Shown here: positions 43,022 to 53,599 of the stretch, one piece after another | Position numbering within the stretch: position 1 is the stretch's first letter | Layout: each line of letters begins with the position of its first letter | Assembly (NCBI GenBank): GCA_029963845.1 | Contig: JANEYF010004803.1 | Span: forward strand, 47,004-111,003 | DNA length: 64,000 nt | Direction: 5' to 3' | DNA from: Rhamnusium bicolor | Lineage: Eukaryota; Arthropoda; Insecta; Coleoptera; Cerambycidae | Notes under the pieces: model-generated | What the model was told of the DNA's origin: nothing | Databases searched by the model: none | Seen by the model: only the letters and a program-made list of their open reading frames with translations | Position numbers and translations under genes: made by a program

Positions 43022-45790
43022 ATATAATAATAATAATAATATATTTATATCCATAGACTTGTACAGGTATCGGAATTGTCAAAGTAGATTTTCACACATG
43101 CACATACATATACACCTACATACAGTAATAAATAGATAAACAAAAAAAAACATCCAACTTAGTTATATATAAAAGAGAAAAAAATTATACATTAAAATTG
43201 ATAATGGTTAATTGTTATTAAGATTACAATTAAAAAATTCAGTGAGTAAAAACAATTATCTAATAAAAATGTTTGTACATGAATTTTAAATTGATGAAGG
43301 TGTTAACTGCTTTAAGATGGTTGAGAAGATGATTATAAACTTTATTAGATGACCCCTTACTCACCTGTGTGAGATTATTTAAAAGTACATAAATATTATG
43401 AGCCGAACGAGTTTGGTAAATATTAATATCCCCTCACCGCTGTAAGTTATTTAGATTTTCTCACATACAAGACACATTGAAGTATATACATATTGTAAAT
43501 GGTCATAATTCCGTTTTCTTTGAAGCACTGTCGACATGAAGCATTAAATGACAATCTGAAATACTGCGCAATATTCTCTTTTTGTAGTGTATTTTACAAA
43601 TTCCTGTACTATTTCTCCAACATAATAGCCCATATGATAAAACTGGAAAGACAGATCCGTAGTAATAAGTAATCAAGCTAAAGCCCTTAAAAATTTATAG
43701 TCATTTCTATTTTTGATGTTCTGATTATTATTTGCCTTAACAAGTAAGTTATAATCAGCCTTAGTAGATTCTTACTGAATCTCGTAACTGGGTCATAAAA
43801 ACATTTTTTAGCAGCTAATATTTTGAATATGTGATTAATGTGGCTATTCCATGATAAGTTGAAATCAAGCCAAATCCCTAAAAATTTAAGGAAATTTGTA
43901 TTTTTGATGGTCTCATTATTACTTGCCTTAACGAGTAATCTACCGTAGTAGCAAATAACATTAAATTTGTCTTTGCAGTGCTTAGCACTAACCCGTTATT
44001 ATGGCACCAAGTTGACATTTCAAGCACACATTTGCTGGAATTATATTTTAAATGTTCTTGGTTGCTGGCAGATAAAATAGCAGAGGCGTCATCAGCTAAT
44101 AGTGTTATGAATGACTGACTAAATGCTCCTAATAACTCATTAATAAAAATTATGAATGGTAAGAGGCCTAGTACGCTCCCTTGAGAAACACCTGTATTAA
44201 CAGACACCTTTTCCGAGATATAATTTTGGCCGTCCATTTTAACTGGCGCAAATTATGTTCTCCCTGTCAGATATGCCTCAAGCCAAAGAAGAGCTGGACC
44301 ACGAACTCCATAATCAGAAAATTTATTTAATAGTAGAGGGTGATTGATAGTATCAAATGCACATGGGATATAGAATATGCCAGCAGGCTTTAATTTAGAG
44401 TTAAGCTTATCCAACAATTCAAGATAAAAGGAAAAAAGGGCATCCTGGGTGGATTTACCTTTAGAGGAACCATATTGTCTGTGGGAAAGGAGCTTGGGCG
44501 TTTCTAGGAATGAAGTTAATCTCAAAGAATATGCCTTTTCGGAGATTTTTGAAAACGCGGAGAGAAGAGCAATACCCCTAAAATCCGGACGTGTCGCCCT
44601 TCTTAAAAATTGGTACTATCATAGCTGTTTTGAGATCAGCTGAAAAGTACCTTCTTCAAAAGATACAATTATTAAGTGTGTTAGGGGAATGACAACAAAT
44701 TCAGCTATCTCTTTGAGAAGAGATCCTGGTATTTCGTCCACACCAGAAGACTTTGTTTGAGCAAGACATAATAAAATCATAAACCTTATTGCACGAAACA
44801 GGTAAAAGATACATAGAGATACTATTAGACACAACTGAACTTTTTCAATTAAACTTTGGAATAAGACTATTTACTGAGTCAATAAAATATTGGTTAAATG
44901 TGTCCGCAATTTCTACTTCACAGGATTATTATTAGTATTAAACAGCAAATCCGGAATTCTATTATAATGTTTGGTATTAGTTGTTTAATTTATTATAGCC
45001 TATGTGGTCTTAGATTTATTATCTGACTTCAAAGTATAGTCGTTTAGCATTAAATATGTTGGTTTGATGTTTTTCTTCAGTGTATTATAGTCAATTCGTA
45101 ATTGAACATCATCGTTATTTAATTTGCAAAATTTGGATATCTCTCAATAACTTACCTTCTTCAATTAGTGTAGGTAGGTGTTATCCAAGGATTTGATTTA
45201 TCCTTTGCTTTAACTTTAACAGTTTTTATAGGACAAGATATATTAAATATTTAACAAAAGGCACTGAAAAATATTTCAATTTTTGTAACATGCCAAGGAT
45301 TATCGTAAACTTTATTCCACGTTTCTTTTATTAATAATGCTTTCAGCGTATGTACATTATCTTCATTAAAATAACGCCGTTGAACGGCTTTGCATTTCGT
45401 TGATGATATATCCTTGGTAATTTGGAAATATGCTTACTGAACACTATGATCAGACAGGTATTAGCTAAAATTTTTATTTTTACATAATCTAAATGGACAG
45501 AACAAATTATATTATCTATTAATAATTCACTGTTATCTGGTATCCGAGGAAAATCATAAAAGCATTGGTTAAAACGATACGAATTCAGTAAATTTATTAA
45601 CTCATAAGTTTTATTGTTATTTGAATTAAACTGAAGCTAAAATCTCCGCAGATAAGTTTGGGACCTTTCGTGTGGTTTATATTATAAAGAAATAGTTCAT
45701 AAAGAGATTCATCTGCCTTGGGTGATCTATACAAACAATTTATTATGATGTTTAATTTATGCTTGCACTGGCAGCTTCAAACAATTTGTC
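43022..45790 (-). mobile_element. Jockey/CR1-like LINE with EN and RT remains
   Basis: Minus strand, from a 5' truncation near 45790 to a TAA/ATT-rich tail at about 43022-43045. Endonuclease traces (CLYRSPKADESLYELF, ICGDF, YDFPRIPDNSELLIDNIICS) occupy about 45480-45770, RT traces 43870-44850 and a 3' region 43022-43870. A direct duplication of about 80 bp (43670-43750 and 43862-43941) lies at the end of the RT. Confidence 0.85.
43870..45780 (-). pseudogene. LINE endonuclease-reverse transcriptase pseudogene
   Basis: Frames, in order: N-terminal APE-type endonuclease traces with the GDF motif and LIDNIICS; a linker; KSSGVDEIPGSLLKEIA (RT entry, 44690-44760); RLTSFLETPKLLSHRQYGSSKGKSTQDALFSF; AFDTINHPLLLNKFSDYGVRG..LLWLEAYLTGRT (motif A, 44253-44360); VSVNTGVSQGSVLGLLPFIIFINEL (motif B, 44115-44195); LLADDASAI (YADD box as LADD, about 44080-44105); and MSTWCHNNGLVLSTAKTNLMLF. 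Compared with relatives, stops and frameshifts separate the blocks. The living enzyme would nick DNA and prime reverse transcription there. This copy is inactive. Confidence 0.87.
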
Positions 45791-45799
45791 GTTCACGTT

Positions 45800-47166
45800 T
45801 AATTCTAAGCGTGTATTCAACTAGCGAATAGTAATTATAATATTGACGTTTCTTTATTGTTTTATCTATGCAATTAGGATAAAATAAAAATGATTATGAT
45901 TAAATACTTTAGATTAAATACATTAGTTTAAATACTTTAGATTAATGTTGCCATTAATAAAAAGTTTTGTCCTAATAGCCATCCCATCCTATAATTGGCA
46001 TGCAAATACTGTTGGTGTTTCTGAAATAAATAAATAAATATTGAAAAATAGAACATATTTATATTATGGGTTTTAAATAGCGGTCTAATTGTTTATTTCT
46101 TTTAATGAAGGTAATATAATAATATGGTGATTATGGTGTTAAAATGTTAATATTATTTCCAACCTTTCACTGCTCCATCAAGCGAAATTTATTTTTCAAC
46201 TCAGAACGTTTTAAAATGTTGTTGAAAGTTCCAGTAAAACCCGCTGAATGTTACGTTAGCTATAATTAACAAACTGTTAAAGCATTTAACAAAATTGACG
46301 ATTTGGAAGTAAACCCTCGATCAGAATTTAAATAAATCGGGTATAATTGGTTTAATTATGCACCGTTGCTATTACTTTATCTCTGAATCCATCTACTCGT
46401 CCTCAGTCTGCAGTGACAAAATCGATCTGGTGGTTTGACTTTTGTCGTGCAGACTAATTTCCGGTTACAAGACAGTCGTAATTTACTCTGTTTCATTTAT
46501 CTTCCTCTTTTGTCTCCTGCCATTTTGGACGTTTAAATTTAGACCAACTTCAACATACGAATTATTGCTCGTATGTTCGTCGGCTGATATAAAACCCGTG
46601 TGTGTGTAATTTATTTTAAAGGTACAACATAAATTCGTCAAAGGAAATATCTTAAATGTATTTGAAATTTATCAGGGATAATATTTTTATTGATAGGTTT
46701 TTTAAATATCTCTCACTTGTCACCATCGTTATCTTGAAATTACTCTTAGAAATACATGAAAATGACATATATAAACAAGTTATTACAGAATACCCACATA
46801 AAATAAAAATCATATCAAGATGTTTTTATACACATTTTTAACATTGCTAGCCTAACAATGGAATTGTTAAATTGGAAAATAATCACTGTAGAAATAGAAA
46901 AAGGAGACACCTCTGACAAACAAGACTGAATATAGCAACCCCCATGAAGTAATATTCAGCTTTCACCTTAAAGTAATGAAACCGCATTTTACGATTCTCA
47001 TGATGATCGTAACATCTCCACAATACCCGATAGAACCAATAACCAACCAATCCGATTTTCCTACCAGAAAACCGATGTTGTAAATTCAAATGACAAATGG
47101 AATTTATTGGATGTAAAGGAAATATCTCAATTTAATTATAATAATATTTAACATAATACTGGACTG
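45800..47166. other. About 1.4 kb without recognisable features
   Basis: AT-rich sequence; no coding or repeat boundary recognised. Confidence 0.5.
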
Positions 47167-47398
47167 AGGGCTGGTTTTTCAATCTCTCATTAAATCTATT
47201 TGATAAATAAGTTTCATGGAAACAATAATTGATACAGTTGTATCCAAGAAAACTATCTACCATCTTCTTTCCATCTCTTGTTAAGTTTATTTGGTAAACA
47301 GTTTCCTTGGATACAGTTTGTATCAATATCAATATTTGTTTATAATAGTCAAACTTATTTGTCAAACAGATTTAATGGGAGGTGGAAACACCGTCCCT
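47167..47398. mobile_element. 232-bp foldback MITE
   Basis: The left arm (agggctggtttttcaatctctcattaaatc...ttgatacagttgtatcc, 47167-47250) is mirrored by the right arm (47308-47398). It holds nearly perfect inner blocks (ttgatacag-tgtatccaag) and outer blocks (cattaaatct-tttga-aaataagttt), with one insertion in the right arm. The flanks TGA/TAA could be a worn three-base duplication of PIF/Harbinger type; this is uncertain. Confidence 0.75.
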
Positions 47399-47999
47399 AA
47401 GAATGTTCACTGTTCAGGGTGGGCAAAATGTCGATGTTTGTTTAGGGTAACTCGGTAACTCTACAAAAAAATGGAAGACATATTCTCGATCTCTTTTTTT
47501 GAGACAAATTTACCGGCGAAAACAAAAATCTTTTGTTTTTGAGTTATGTGCAAAAGTTTGATTTTTTCGATTTTTAGACACATGTTATTATATATCTTGG
47601 TTGTTTGTAAAGTTATGAAATAACAACTTTTACCTTTTTTAGGCAATTTTTTCGGTATAATACAGTGGCGTCGAGAAAATTTAAAAAAAAAGGTGCAATT
47701 TCGAGTTATGGCATAAAGTTATATTTTTTATTGGGGAATCACAGTTGGCTATGGTTTATTTAAAAAGGAATTTTTTTTCTCTTTCAAACTATATATCATA
47801 TATGGGGTAGCTTTTGATGTCTAAGTATTTAATAGCGAAAATAATCTTTTAGTAGATTACTTTTTTGCGTTCTTTTATATTTATTCCAAGCAGGCGTGTG
47901 TCATCTATGACAGTGTCTATCCGTTTGTCAGTAAATTGCATATTAATAATAATTGTGTTTCCGTAATAATTACACCTCATTTAGTCGTAAAAATTAAGA
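47399..47999. other. Sequence upstream of the DUF4817 fragment
   Basis: Contains acagtggcgtcgagaaaattt and cgagttatggcataaagtt phrases. They may be the subterminal region of the element that encoded the DUF4817 fragment; no partner end was found. Confidence 0.35.
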
Positions 48000-48199
48000 T
48001 GTCTTACGAAAATTACAAGAAATATGATATGCTAGAATGCTTTATTCAAAGTAATAACAACTATAATATTGCATCCGAAATATATTTCAATCGCTATCCA
48101 GAAAGAGGACAACCTAATAAAGCTATTTTTAAGAGGTTAAAAGAAAATCTCATTAATTGTGGGTCCTTTAACAAGCCAAGACCAAAAAAAATTGTAAAA
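48000..48199 (+). pseudogene. DUF4817 helix-turn-helix fragment of a mariner-like transposase
   Basis: MSYENYKKYDMLECFIQSNNNYNIASEIYFNRYPERGQPNKAIFKRLKENL is followed by NCGSFNKPRPKK and a stop. It matches the N-terminal DUF4817 domain that precedes many insect Tc1/mariner-like transposases (M.Y...E...M......N...A...Y..R.P.R..P....F.RL...L...GSFN..R...). This domain recognises the terminal repeat. The catalytic part is absent and the sequence downstream is unrelated. The long upstream extension to a Met at 47936 is unlikely to be coding. Confidence 0.75.
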
Positions 48200-48429
48200 T
48201 AAAATAATTAAGGTGTGCTGTTGATGTCTCCCCTTCGAAGAAAAGGATGCCGTCTATTTGGGAATCTTAATTAATATTCACCATACGTGTCTAGAGCGTT
48301 CCCATTGCAGTACCCATAAACAAACATATCTGCACAATTTTTATTGCTAAATTGCATTTTACAACAAACTATACAAGAAAAACTAACAAAATGTCATAAA
48401 CTGCCAAAAATTGTTATTAACGTAACAAG

Positions 48430-48857
48430 TCCGGAAAGTGATATTTTTCTGGACGAGTAGACAAGATTCCGGCGCGAGCCGTAGGTAAGTGACCGAAGAC
48501 TGAGTCAAGAAAAAAAACACATTCAAGATAATTTTCGTACATTATTTTTTCGGCAACCGTCTCGAAATAAAAAAGTTAAACATAAACTAGTTAAATCATT
48601 TATATTGCAAACTAATATCGCAGATTAAGAAACTTACTCTGTGGTCATACCTCTGTTTTGACTTTTTGGGCAATAACTGCATGGTAGCCTGAGTCGCAGC
48701 TTCAAAAATTTCATCTGGCATGTTTTCTATATCACAACCACTTCTCTGACAGTAGCTCTTTTTACGGGCTAGTCCGGGAGGTACATTCTTCCCGAACTAG
48801 GCCGTAAAAGATCTACTTTCTCAAACGAAAAGTGTCCGGTAAGTGGTTACTTTCCGG
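48430..48857. mobile_element. Foldback element with GTCCGGAAAGT ends and a long central hairpin
   Basis: Outer repeats gtccggaaagtgatatttttctggac (about 48429-48455) and gtccggtaagtggttactttccggac (about 48828-48853) are mutually inverted and each is itself palindromic. Between them lies a hairpin with arms of about 22 bp (48757-48780 and 48788-48810: tttttacgggctagtccggga with tcccgaactaggccgtaaaag). No coding region. Confidence 0.65.
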
Positions 48858-49046
48858 ACGGTTGGCGAAAAGACAATTTATAAATTTCTTATTACATGGT
48901 CTACTATACTGTTTTGAACAAAGTGAAGTTATAAAAAAAATCTTATTTTTGACGTAAAATAAAAAACTTTCCGCTTCTAGTTATAGAAAACTCGGTATAT
49001 CCAATTTAATTCAATATACTACTATTAATATTCAATGGATTCCATT

Positions 49047-50780
49047 ATGTACAGGATTATTCATTATAAATTACCCACCGCTTATCATCGTTATTATTGC
49101 CTATAGAAAAAAAGGTTTTAAATAAAAGTTGTGTGATTATGACTGATTTTGTTAAAATGCTATCAAAGGTACAGTAGCGTGCAGATGTCAGGGGATACAA
49201 AAAAATAATATTTATTTTGAAATGGGATACCCTGTATATTATTAAATGAATGATCCTTTTGTTCCTGATTTCGAAACTCTACCATATACCATTTTTTGAG
49301 TTATTAAACGTCGAATATCTTAGTTAAATTAGTTACTGTAAATATGGAAAAGTTAACATTATTAAAGTGAGCTATGAAAATGACAACTATTATGTTTGAT
49401 AAGTGACATTTCTTTAATGAAATGATCAAAATGGTTTACAGTGAGGAAGAAAAAGTCTAAATGTTTACTTGTTATATACAAAATAACAAAAATAAACGTG
49501 CAGCAGAACATTGTATTATTTTTTAGAAAATTCTGAATGTTGTATAATGCAGTCGATCAATTAGGTAAAAGTTATTCCAAAATCCAACTTACGGTAAAAA
49601 AATAACAACTGCAGACCATATAAAATTTTACCCCCACAAGTTTTAACAGAGGCTCATAAAAGGAAAAGGCTGGACTTTTGCCGCCAGATGATTCAAAAGT
49701 TGGATGAAGATCCAGATTTGTTTACTAAAATATTATGGACTGATGAATCATCCTTTTCTACGGCAGGAGTTTTTAATTGGAAAAGTCGAAGGTCGTGGGA
49801 AAACAAGCACAACAGAAAAAGATTGGTAAAACAAATAAAAAAATCAGGAAGAAAAACTGTTAGCGTTTGTTGTGGAATTTTCAGAAACAAAATTGTTGGG
49901 CCTATATTTCATGATTATACTTTAATTGGAGTTATCTATCTGGAAATAATTATCCCAGAAGCAGAAAATATGCTTTTTGCAGAATTTTCCGGAAGCTGAA
50001 CTTGATAATATGCTTTGGATGCAGCATTGTGTCCTAACCGTTCGAGATCATTTGAATAATGTATTCCCAATATGGATAGGGAAATATGGACCTATTAAAT
50101 GGCCACCTAACAGTCCGGATTTGACCCCTATTGATTTTTTTGGGGATTTCTAAAGACGTTGTCAATAATAATAATAGTATTCAAGTCATTAATGACAGGA
50201 TTCGACTTGAAATAAACAATCTGAATGTAAATAATGAAGCCATTTCCAATTATAAATATAAGAAGACGTTATCAACTATGCATTGGCAGTAATGGTGGAC
50301 ATATGGAACATCTTTTATGAGATGTCATTTATTTGTATTTAAATTTCCTAAATAAATCTTTGTTATCTATTTTGTATAAATATTTGGTTTTTTCTTCCTC
50401 ACTGTAAACCATTTTGATTATATTTCATTAAAGAAATGTCACTTATCAAACATAATAGTTGTCATTTTCATAGCTCACTTTAATAATGTTAACTTTTCCA
50501 TATTTACAGTAACTAATTTAACTAAGATATTCGACGTTTAATAACTCAAAACCAGTATATGCTAAGGGTAACATATGATATATTTTTTAAATCAGGAACA
50601 AAGGATTATTCCAATAGTTTAATAATATACAGGGTATCCCATTTTAAAAAAATATTATTTTTTTGCATCCCCTGAAATCTGCACGCTACTGTACTTTTGA
50701 TAGCACTTTAACAAATTTTAGTCATAACCATAATAACGATGATAAGGGGTGGGTAATTTATAATGAATAATCCTGTGCAT
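49047..50780 (+). mobile_element. Mariner-like element with about 390-bp inverted repeats
   Basis: Sequence from 49047 (tgtacaggattattcattat) to about 49465 is repeated in inverted orientation from 50780 back to about 50390 at roughly 90 percent identity. It includes the phrases tacagtagcgtgcaga, gggataccctgtatattatt and atcaaaatggtttacagtgagga. The transposase on the plus strand is between. The total is 1.73 kb. The TIR reaches into the first codons of the transposase. Confidence 0.9.
49432..50330 (+). pseudogene. Mariner-like transposase with DUF4817-type start, broken
   Basis: The start MVYSEEEKV is followed at once by a stop (49457). Then come traces of the N-terminal helix-turn-helix region (FTCYIQNNKNKRAAEHC), an open block CRQMIQKLDEDPDLFTKILWTDESSFSTAGVFNWKSRRSW (first catalytic Asp in WTDES) and VSVCCGIFRNKIVGPIFHDYTL up to 49999. 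After a frameshift follow TVRDHLNNVFPIWIGKYGPIKWPPNSPDLTPIDFFG (about 50035-50150), with Asp where the third catalytic residue is expected (PID), as in DDxD mariners. The second Asp region is damaged. ENLNV-like C-terminal traces end near 50330. Confidence 0.87.
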
Positions 50781-51703
50781 AGTTGCAGTTAAGAAAGAGC
50801 AAGTCATTTATTTATTTACGTAAGGGATTTTAGAGATTCCATTTATAACAAAACTGTTGTACTTGTTTAACTAGAATCCTATATATTACGATTATGCAGG
50901 ATTATATTTAACTTTAATTCATACGATTCATTTGTTTGTTTATATTATTGTTCCATATTGCACATATTAATAATATATGTGTAAACAAACACCATAATAA
51001 TTGGTAAACACACAAAATTGTGTTTACAAATAATTTCAGCCTGAAGTTTGAATTGTTTCTGCAGCAGGTGGTCATTTTACACCATCATTTTTACCATTCC
51101 GAGATATACTGATATTTATGACATGTATTTTAAACAAAAGAAACTAATATAATCGTTTTCATAAGTTAAGTATTCCTCTAAATCTTTATATTCCTTTGAG
51201 GAAGCGAGGGAAGCAGGAAACTTATATTGCATAAATAATGTAAGAATTTTAGAATGTACTGCTTCTGTGCCTATTTTCAACCATGGAATTTTAATTTAAA
51301 AATGATAAACGTTATATCCAATACATACCATGGGGTTTTCTATTTCTAATATCATTGTAAGACACAAACATTTGAGATTGACATGTAATTTTTCAGTTCC
51401 ACAGTTGTCAACTTAAAATTATATAATTCTCGCGTCCCAAGATTGATCAATATTTTCTGGAATCGGTCAATTGTTATATTAAAAATGAAATACGAAGAAG
51501 CTCAGACAGGTCCTACAGGACCCACTGGACAATAACTCTGTGAACTATAACATTTATTTTAACCACAGAATACGCATTAAATAAAGATAATGGGATGTTA
51601 AAATAAGTATAGTGAATGTTTTGAAATGAAATGGGAGATTTTATTAACAAAAGAAAAAATTAAACACGACGGTTAATACAACCTACATTAAGAGACACAA
51701 TCA
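50781..51703. other. About 0.9 kb without recognisable features
   Basis: AT-rich; no motif. Confidence 0.5.
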
Positions 51704-51942
51704 CAGGTTAGGTTAGGTTTTTTGTCAGTGGGTCCTTATGAACCCTCCACTGCGGCCATTAGCGATTTAGGGCTAGGTTGTTTCCTACTCACATGTGTTA
51801 AGAGACAATTGACACACATACAAAATATCTGAGTATGCTAGGATTAATTTATACTTTAGAAAAATCCCAGCTCATCGGCTGACGATCGAACCGGGGTGCC
51901 CAGGGTGAAACGCAAAAGCCTTTACCGCTCGAACACAAAGCC
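51704..51942 (-). mobile_element. tRNA-Ser-like SINE with TTAGG-type tail
   Basis: On the minus strand the element starts ggctttgtgttcgagcggta (A-box region as in tRNA-Ser, gcGAGCGGTtAAGG) and has a B-box ggttcgatc at about 51889-51897. The body runs through gagctgggatttttct and the tail ends acctaacctaacct (51705-51719 on plus: aggttaggttaggtt). RNA polymerase III boxes are spaced as in a tRNA. No target duplication found. Confidence 0.72.
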
Positions 51943-52911
51943 ACAGATTGACAATAAGTTGACATTATTTTGTTGTTAATTCATATTGAGTTAAGTATTT
52001 CTGAATTGCATTAAAGGTTTTTTTTCAGTGTAGTGTTCAATGTCCGTCTGTCAGATTATGTGGCATAATATATTTCCTTCATCCTATCAAACTGTTTGTT
52101 CGATTATGTATTTTTTTATACTGACAACAAAAACTCACTCAAATAGTCCTGAGGACGGTGTTAAATATTGACGAAACGTTGACTAGATTTGGCCTAAACT
52201 CACTAGCTGTAACCTCACAAATAATACCAAAAGTTAATTCTTATCAACCCTACTAATCAAAAGATTTCTATTGGGAACCAACACAAACCAATCAGAACCG
52301 TTAGACTAAGTTCGATATTACATGGATCCTTCGTCCACTGGTAACTTTGTCATTTGACCTCAAAAGATCACAAGATTTATCTAGGAAACGGTTAATATCT
52401 TAAAACCTGTATCCTTCGAAAAATTTAGATTTTTCCTAAAATTTGTCAAGGACCCTTCACTTCGCGTTATCAAATCTGTTTTTTTTTTTTCAGCAAATCG
52501 GAATATTTTATTTATCATCTATCTATACTGATAGAGAAAGTATAGACGTCGTGAGAAAAACCAAATTCCAGATTATGATGAAAACGAACATTTTGAGACC
52601 GGAAAATAGACAATTTATCCGAATGGCATACCGTCCATGTGTCTGCGTGTCGCAGGTTATTTGTTGTGACCGCATTTTCTCAAACACGTCTCAACGTGGA
52701 AATATGAAATTTTACATATAATATCTGTAATGTCCAAGGGCAAACCCTGTTGAATATTAGTGAAATTGGTGCACCTGTGAGGGCACGTCTCATGGGGGTA
52801 AATTTTTTTTTGAGTCAAATCTAAAAATGTTTCAAAAAGAACTCTTGACAATTTCTCGTCAGATTAACCGTTACTAAGATATCCAATTTGAAAGGAATGA
52901 AAAATAAATTA
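51943..52911. other. Spacer with a ribozyme-like motif and low-copy repeat phrases
   Basis: No gene found. At 52440-52720 phrases such as cgtccatgtgtctgcgtgtcgc recall the repeats at 8740 and 28950, without clear alignment. Confidence 0.4.
52146..52180 (+). other. Hammerhead-ribozyme-like motif, degenerate
   Basis: CTGAGGA (52149-52155) fits the CUGANGA box and GACGAAACGTTGAC (from 52170) the GAAA core, in the right order and distance. The intervening stem II pairs poorly. It may be a decayed retroelement terminus like the motif at 17123. Confidence 0.3.
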
Positions 52912-53590
52912 TTTTGTTTTGTTTTATTTCGTCTTTGTTTGTCTCATTTGTCCTTTATACCATTTGTCTCATTTGCCTCAATCGCCTCATTTGTCTCGTT
53001 TCTCATTTGCCTCATTTATCATCCCATTTATCTTGTTTGTCACATTTCTCTCATTTGTTTTATTTTTCTCAATTGCCTCATTTGTCACATTTGACTCATT
53101 TGTCTCATTTGCCTCAATCATTTGTTTTATTTCTTGTTCATTTGTTCCATTTGTTTCGTTTATATCATTTCTCATTTGCCTCATTCGTCTCGCGTCCCAT
53201 TTGTCTCATTTATCTCATATGCTCCATTTATCTGATCTGTTTCATTGACCTCATTTGACTCACTTATCTTATTTGTCTCATTTATTTCATTTATCATATT
53301 TGTCATATTTACCTCATTTATATCTTTTCTCATTCGCCTCATTTATCTCATTTGTCTCATTTATATCGTTTGTCTCATTTGTTTTATGTGTCTCATTTCA
53401 TTCATTTATCTCATTTTCATCATTTGTCTCATTTGCCTCAATTGACTCGTTTATCTCGTTTTTCTCACTTGTCTCATTTGTCTTATTTGTCCTATTTATC
53501 GTATTTATCTTATTTATGTCATTTTTCTCATTGGTCTCATTTGACTCATTTATCGCATTTATCTCATTTATTTCACTTATTTGTATTAAA
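52912..53590 (+). repeat. Minisatellite, about 75 units of tcatttgtc
   Basis: About 680 bp of degenerate 9-bp (sometimes 10-bp) units tcatttgtc/tcatttatc/tcatttgcc. Because the unit is a multiple of three, all three plus frames and one minus frame stay open over long stretches (Ser-Phe-Val or His-Leu-Ser on plus, Asn-Glu-Thr on minus). These frames are not genes. Confidence 0.93.
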
Positions 53591-53599
53591 TTTTTTTTT

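Noticed and set aside
51705..51719. Telomere
   Set aside because: Only about three TTAGG-like units, at a SINE tail, inside ordinary interspersed sequence.
51704..51942. Functional tRNA gene
   Set aside because: The pol III boxes are tRNA-Ser-like but the acceptor and anticodon arms do not pair well and a SINE body follows, so it is a SINE and not a tRNA gene.
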